A DNA stretch of 64,000 nucleotides from Eggerthella lenta DSM 2243. GTDB taxonomy: Bacteria; Actinomycetota; Coriobacteriia; Coriobacteriales; Eggerthellaceae. Within the stretch, counting starts at the first letter, position 1, and each line of letters starts with the position of its first letter. Positions 59,662-64,000 of the stretch are shown here, piece by piece. Made by a program: the position numbers and the translations under genes. The stretch lies in contig NC_013204.1 in the NCBI RefSeq assembly GCF_000024265.1, forward strand, positions 2,034,180 through 2,098,179. The letters are read 5' to 3'. Below the pieces are notes generated by a model. It was not told the DNA's origin. It was given only the letters and a program-made list of their open reading frames with translations, and searched no databases.

Positions 59662-61863
59662 TCAGGCTTGCTCGAGCTTGGCTTTGAACGAGATGGTGCG
59701 CGGCGTGTCCAGATCGTCGAACGCCACCTCGTAGGCGCGCTTCTGGGAATCGACCGCCAGCACGCGCCCGGAGCCGAACGCCGCATGCGTCACGCGGTCG
59801 CCCACCGCGAAGCGCGCGTCGCGGACGAGGTCGGCGATCCACCGGTCGGCGAGCGCGTAGGCTGCGCGCGCGTCGTCGAGCTCGCGCTCGGCGGGCTTGT
59901 TCGAGAACTCGAGCGCCGCCGGGTCGATGTCCAGCAGGAAGCGCGAGGGATAGCGCGGCGCGCCCTCGTGGCCGCGCCCTTCCGCCTCGGTGAGGTACAG
60001 CCCGTCGCGCGCACGCGTCATGGCCACGAACGCCAGCCGCCGCTCCTCCTCCATGCCTTGCGGCGTGTCGGTCTTGCGCGACGGGAGCACGCCCTCGGTC
60101 ATCGAGCAGAGGAACACGTGCGCGAACTCGAGGCCCTTGGCCGCATGGACGGTCATGAGCCGCACCTTGTCCTGCGCGTCGTCCATCGCGTCGGCGTTCG
60201 TGAGCAGGGCCGTGTGCGCCAGGTAGTGCTCAAGCGTCACTTCCTCCCCGCACGTCGTCTCGAACTCGTATACGGATTGTTTTAGCTCGGCCAGGTTGTC
60301 GAGCCGCTCCTGGCTGCCCTCGGTGCGCAGCGCGCGCTCGTAGCCGCTTTCCGACAGCACGGCCGCCAGAACCTCGGACACCGGCCGGCCCTCGTACGAC
60401 GAGCGGAAGCGGTCGACCAGCTGCAGCAGCTGGCGCGCCTTCGTGCGCTTGAACAGATCGTCGTCCACGAAGCGCTCGAGCGCCTCGAACAGGCTGCATC
60501 CCAGCTCGTCGGCCTTCTCGCGCAGAAACGCCATGCGCCGGGCACCCAGGTTGCGCTTGGGCGCATTCGCCACGCGCGCGAAGTCGAGGTCGTCCTGGTA
60601 GGCGACGAGGCGCAGGTACGACAGCGCGTCCTTGATCTCGCGGCGGCCGAAGAACGGCACGCCGCTGTACACCGCATGCGGTACCTCCGCGCGCAAAAGC
60701 GCCTCTTCCACGGGCCGCGACGCGTAATGGGCGCGGTAGAGCACCGCCATGTCGCGGTACGCCACGCCCTCGCCGTGCAGCGCAAGGGCGCCCTGGGCGA
60801 TCCACGCGGCCTCGCCGTCCGGGCTCTTGGCATGGCGCCACACCGTGGGGCCGTGAACCGAGCGCATGGCCGCCAGCCGCTTCGGCACGCGCTCGCGGTT
60901 CTTCTCGATCAGCGAGTTCGCGACGGCCACCACGCGCGGCGCCGACCGGTAGTTTTCCAACATCATGACGGTGCGCGTGCCGGGGAACCGCTTGTCGAAG
61001 TCCAGCAGGTAGCGCACGTCAGCCCCGCGCCAGGTGTAGATGGTCTGGTCGGGGTCGCCCACCACGAACAGGTTCTTGTGGTAGCCGGCCAGCACCTCCA
61101 TGAGCTCGTGCTGCAGGCCGTCGATGTCCTGGAACTCGTCCACCATGATGTACTCGAGCCGCTTCTGCCATTTGAGCCGGATGTCGGGGTTCTGCTCGAA
61201 CAGGTACAGCACGAACACGATGAGATCGTTGTAGTCCAGCCCGAAGCACTTCTTCTCCTGGTAGAGGTAGCCGTAGAAGATGATGTCGCGCGCGTCCGTC
61301 GCGTCGAGGTACTTCTGCCTCAGGCCTTCGAGCGGCATGGCCAGCATGTCGCGGTAGTATCCCGGGCGCTCTTTCAGTTTCATGATCTCGATCATGTCGC
61401 GCGCCTTCGAGAACGTCATGTCCCGCAGGGTGAGCCCGCGCTCCTCGTAGATAACCTGCAGCATGGCATCGATGTCGGCGTTGTCCAGCACGAGAAAGCT
61501 CTTCGGGTACTGCAGCGCATGGCCGTCCTCCTGCAGCACCGACACGCAGAAGCCGTGGAACGTGTTGATGTAGCCGGTGTCGTTGTCGCCCGTAAGACGC
61601 CGGATGCGGCGGCGCATCTCGCCTGCCGCCTTGTTCGTGAACGTGGCGCACAGGACGTTGCCGGGCATGATGCCCAGCTCGTTCACCAGGTAGGCGAAGC
61701 GGTGCGCGAGCGCCAGCGTCTTGCCCGTGCCGGCCCCGGCGATCACGCGCACGTACCCCTCGGTAGCCGTGACGGCCTCGCGCTGCGCCGCGTTCAAGCG
61801 CGGCGCATCGTCCCCGAGAAGGCCGTGTCGGTTTTCCGCTTGCATGTCGATCATTTGTTCCAT
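59662..61863 (-). CDS. UvrD/PcrA-family ATP-dependent DNA helicase
   Basis: 733 residues of superfamily 1A helicase. Walker A GAGTGKT at 43-49, motif Ia CATFTNKAAGEM, motif II VDEFQDIDG, motif III VVGDPDQTIYTWRGA, motif IV ENYRSAP, motif V LMTVHAAKGLEF and motif VI FVAMTRARDGLYL. The C-terminal FAVGDRVTHAAFGSGRVLAVD is a PcrA/UvrD-like tail. ATG 61863 lies seven bases after a TATACT -10, pointing to a leaderless mRNA; an ATG at 61854 is also possible. Confidence 0.92.
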   Translation of the reverse strand: MEQMIDMQAENRHGLLGDDAPRLNAAQREAVTATEGYVRVIAGAGTGKTLALAHRFAYLVNELGIMPGNVLCATFTNKAAGEMRRRIRRLTGDNDTGYINTFHGFCVSVLQEDGHALQYPKSFLVLDNADIDAMLQVIYEERGLTLRDMTFSKARDMIEIMKLKERPGYYRDMLAMPLEGLRQKYLDATDARDIIFYGYLYQEKKCFGLDYNDLIVFVLYLFEQNPDIRLKWQKRLEYIMVDEFQDIDGLQHELMEVLAGYHKNLFVVGDPDQTIYTWRGADVRYLLDFDKRFPGTRTVMMLENYRSAPRVVAVANSLIEKNRERVPKRLAAMRSVHGPTVWRHAKSPDGEAAWIAQGALALHGEGVAYRDMAVLYRAHYASRPVEEALLRAEVPHAVYSGVPFFGRREIKDALSYLRLVAYQDDLDFARVANAPKRNLGARRMAFLREKADELGCSLFEALERFVDDDLFKRTKARQLLQLVDRFRSSYEGRPVSEVLAAVLSESGYERALRTEGSQERLDNLAELKQSVYEFETTCGEEVTLEHYLAHTALLTNADAMDDAQDKVRLMTVHAAKGLEFAHVFLCSMTEGVLPSRKTDTPQGMEEERRLAFVAMTRARDGLYLTEAEGRGHEGAPRYPSRFLLDIDPAALEFSNKPAERELDDARAAYALADRWIADLVRDARFAVGDRVTHAAFGSGRVLAVDSQKRAYEVAFDDLDTPRTISFKAKLEQA

Positions 61864-61870
61864 AGGGTTC

Positions 61871-61911
61871 AGTATACCAGAAAACGCACAGATGTTCCCG
61901 AACAAATGTTT
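61871..61911 (-). promoter_or_regulatory. Helicase promoter with one or two SOS-like boxes
   Basis: Minus-strand TATACT (61871-61876); GAAC-ATCT-GTGC (61886-61897, 7 of 8 fixed positions); plus-strand GAAC-AAAT-GTTT (61900-61911, 7 of 8). The same layout as uvrC, with the box nine bases from the -10. Confidence 0.55.
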
Positions 61912-61949
61912 CGCGCGAAGCATTCGGCGCACGAAAAAACCGCCGCTCC

Positions 61950-62909
61950 CTACATGAATTGATGGAACGCCTCGATCAGCACGGGGACCAGCGCGGAGCA
62001 GATGACGCCGTTCAGCACCGAGAGCACGACGGTCTCGCCGTTCGTGCAGCGGATGAGCATGGGCAGCGTGGTGTCCTCGCTTGTGGCGCCGGCCGGCGCG
62101 ATGCACGTGGGATAGTTGAGATGCTTGGCGATCCAGGGGATGCTGAAGAACGACACGAGCTCGCGCAGCAGGTTCGCCAGGAACGTGATGCTGCCTACCT
62201 GCGCTCCGGCGATGTCGGTCATCATGACGCCCGCCAGGCTGTACCATCCCAGGCCCGACGCCACGGCGGCGCCCGTGGGCAGCGACATGCCCGCGAGCGG
62301 CGCGCAGACGAGCCCGCCGAGCACGGATCCGGCCACTATGCCGGCCGGGATGATGAGCACGCGCACATGGTACTGGCGCAGCTTGCCCAAGAGGCCGCGG
62401 CTGCCGCCCACGCTGATGCCCACGAAGAACATGAGCGCGTAGAGGACGGCTTCCGAATGATCGGCCACAAGGTCGACCGGCGCGAGCGAGACGCCCGAGA
62501 GGCCGTACGCCGCTCCCAGCGAGAGAGCTCCCACCGCCACGCCGATCATGACGGTCTCGCCGCGCGCATCCGCGCCGCCCTCGGCATCGTCCTGCGCCGC
62601 AGACACATGCCGGCCCGCCGGACGCCGGGCGATGTCGGACATGAACAGGTTCGTCAGCGCGTACACGGCGATCGTCGAGAACGCCACCGGCACGAGGCAG
62701 AACAGGATGCTGGCCCATCCCACCTGGCCCAGCTCCTCCAGAAACGAATCGCGTCCGGCGAGCAGCACCCCCATCGAGAAAATGAGCAGTCCAGTGGCCG
62801 CGAGCGTCAGCTTCTCGTTCAGCCCTTTGAGCCGTGCAGGAAACACCGTCGCCCCTACGAGCACGCCCGCCGCCATGACCGCCAGTATCTCCACGACTCC
62901 CCTTTCCAT
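61950..62909 (-). CDS. LysO-family lysine exporter-like protein
   Basis: 319 residues, about nine membrane helices, with the DUF340/LysO pattern: a short N-terminal half (GVLVGATVFPARLKGLNEKL) and a core with GLGWYSLAGVMMTDIAG and APAGATSEDTTLP. It probably exports lysine or a related amino acid. An insertion of about 25 polar residues lies between the halves. Single gene as seen. Confidence 0.85.
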   Translation of the reverse strand: MERGVVEILAVMAAGVLVGATVFPARLKGLNEKLTLAATGLLIFSMGVLLAGRDSFLEELGQVGWASILFCLVPVAFSTIAVYALTNLFMSDIARRPAGRHVSAAQDDAEGGADARGETVMIGVAVGALSLGAAYGLSGVSLAPVDLVADHSEAVLYALMFFVGISVGGSRGLLGKLRQYHVRVLIIPAGIVAGSVLGGLVCAPLAGMSLPTGAAVASGLGWYSLAGVMMTDIAGAQVGSITFLANLLRELVSFFSIPWIAKHLNYPTCIAPAGATSEDTTLPMLIRCTNGETVVLSVLNGVICSALVPVLIEAFHQFM

Positions 62910-62959
62910 CGATCAGCGTGCGGGCGCGTCGCGCGCCCGCACGTCGTAGGGGAGCTATC

Positions 62960-64000
62960 TTACCGCATGATCGAAGGCGGCGGCTCGTCGTTTCGAAGCG
63001 TTACGGCCGCCGCCAGCCTCACCGCGCCTGCGACGACGAGCAGCCCCGCGCTCGCCAGAAGCACCGTCGACACGTCGGGGGAGAACGTCAGCAGGTCGCG
63101 CCACGGAACGCCCCAGACGAAAGGAAGCGCCAGGATGCAAGCGGGGAGCGCGACGTGCAGCAAGACGCCTCGCACGAGCAGCATGCGCAGCGACCGGGCG
63201 CGTACGATCGGCGCGACGCCTCCCCTGCACGCTGCGGAAAGCCGGCGCCGCCACCGACCCGTCAGCAGCAACGGCGAGACGGCGAGAAGCAGGGCGCTCG
63301 CGTACAGCACGTCGACGCGTTGGCGCCACGCCCATGTCCACGCATCGTCCATCGGCTGCCCCGTCCCGCCGATGGCGACCGACACCACCCCGCCGACCAG
63401 GTCGAAGAACCGGATGTTGCCGCCCGCGTTGTCGTTGGCGTCGCTCAGCGCCACGATGCCGATGCCGCGCTCGGGCAGCAGGCACATGCTGGCAGTGTAG
63501 TTCTCCACCTGCCCGTCGTGGGACAGCACAAGCTCGCCGTCGTCCCACGAGAACGACGTCCAGCCCATGCCGTAATACGTATCGCCCTCGGGGTCGGGAA
63601 CGCGGTCGAGGAACATGCGCCGCACGCTGTCGGCGGACAGCACGCGCGCGCCGTCGCCGCCCATGCCGCCGTTTAGATACATCCGCAGGTAGGAGGCCAT
63701 ATCCCGCACGCTGGAAGCCACGTAGCCCGACGCGGGACCGCCCCATGCGCCGTCGCCTTGGGCATGCCGGAACCCATCGGCCACAGGCAGCCCGAACCAG
63801 TCGCGATGGCCCGGCACCATGCCGAGCGCCTCCGCTCGCGCCGGATCGGCCGTCGTCGAAGCCATGCCGAGCGGCTCCAGCACGTGCTCATCCAGGTAAC
63901 GAGCGTAGTCCTCGCCCGAGGCTCCTTCCACCACGCGCCCCAGCAGGTCGTAGTTCGCGTTCGCGTACGAGAACGCCCCGAACGTCTCTCCCAGCTCGCC
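62960..64000 (-). CDS. Beta-lactamase-family serine hydrolase with membrane tail (5' end outside window)
   Basis: The gene enters from the right edge and ends at 62960; 346 codons are visible. The class C Tyr-Ala-Asn motif is at the edge (SYANANYDLLG), followed by the core up to SHDGQVENYTASMCLLPE, which supplies the KTG-equivalent region as HDG. About three membrane helices follow in the last 130 residues. The Ser-x-x-Lys motif lies outside. Likely a cell-envelope peptidase or esterase; the substrate is unknown. Confidence 0.85.
   Translation of the reverse strand, partial: GELGETFGAFSYANANYDLLGRVVEGASGEDYARYLDEHVLEPLGMASTTADPARAEALGMVPGHRDWFGLPVADGFRHAQGDGAWGGPASGYVASSVRDMASYLRMYLNGGMGGDGARVLSADSVRRMFLDRVPDPEGDTYYGMGWTSFSWDDGELVLSHDGQVENYTASMCLLPERGIGIVALSDANDNAGGNIRFFDLVGGVVSVAIGGTGQPMDDAWTWAWRQRVDVLYASALLLAVSPLLLTGRWRRRLSAACRGGVAPIVRARSLRMLLVRGVLLHVALPACILALPFVWGVPWRDLLTFSPDVSTVLLASAGLLVVAGAVRLAAAVTLRNDEPPPSIMR

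Noticed and set aside
59662-62718. 1018-codon reading of the helicase frame
   Set aside because: The first 285 codons are antisense-like noise overlapping the LysO gene; promoter and homology set the start at 61863.

Overview
The window looks like a chromosomal segment of a high-GC, anaerobic actinobacterium of the class Coriobacteriia, most likely Eggerthellaceae (Eggerthella or a close relative). This is inferred from gene content: a NapGABDH-type nitrate reductase with a lipoprotein cytochrome, a WhiA-YvcK-RapZ-UvrC block, Gram-positive-type GAAC-N4-GTTC damage boxes, UDP-galactopyranose mutase, and leaderless-looking promoters. I see no rRNA, insertion sequence, CRISPR array or phage. Five tRNA genes are present.

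Layout. 0-1.5 kb: end of a surface-polysaccharide cluster (glf plus a glycosyltransferase cut by the window edge). 1.7-4.0 kb: pta and ackA, convergent, sharing one terminator. 4.2-9.2 kb: HIT protein, exonuclease VII (xseB, xseA), membrane zinc protease, RNase D, lipid-kinase-like protein. 9.3-10.7 kb: a TerC-family membrane protein behind a probable yybP-ykoY manganese riboswitch and terminator. 11.8-18.6 kb: nap operon (napG-A-B-D-H) followed by a convergent NarL-type two-component system. 18.7-22.3 kb: thiamine thiazole operon thiS-F-G-H-E with a terminator/antiterminator-like leader. 22.6-25.9 kb: tiny zinc-ribbon protein, tRNAs Val, Gly, Cys, Gly and Leu, HAD hydrolase, cation efflux protein, SecG.

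25.9-47.4 kb is the accessory heart of the window: a Tad/Flp pilus locus. One minus-strand operon carries a secreted protein, tadV, a small pilin, TadE/TadG-like pseudopilins, cpaB, tadA, tadB and tadC. A second minus-strand operon carries a ribbon-helix-helix regulator, a membrane protein, a sorting-signal protein, a small secreted protein and a giant secreted protease that joins a subtilisin domain to an M6-like metalloprotease domain. A divergent plus-strand operon carries a 29-residue-repeat protein, a membrane protein, a CpaE/TadZ-like protein, a coiled-coil membrane protein and a DUF192 protein. Homopolymeric G/C tracts of 9, 9, 10 and 13 bases occur here, and I noticed none of that length elsewhere. 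The 10-base tract puts the regulator gene out of frame, so that a 9-base tract would restore it. The protease and the CpaE-like gene are each interrupted by one in-frame stop codon, and the secreted protein next to tadV by a one-base frameshift. The locus therefore looks either phase-variable or decaying while its core pilus machinery stays intact.

47.4-52.2 kb: glycolytic operon gap-pgk-tpiA-gpmI. 52.5-58.3 kb: thioesterase and the uvrC-rapZ-yvcK-whiA operon. 58.3-64 kb: a probable SOS-controlled lipoprotein, an intergenic region with a perfect parS-like palindrome and a 25-bp inverted repeat, a UvrD/PcrA-type helicase with SOS-like operator, a LysO-type exporter and the 3' part of a beta-lactamase-family membrane hydrolase.
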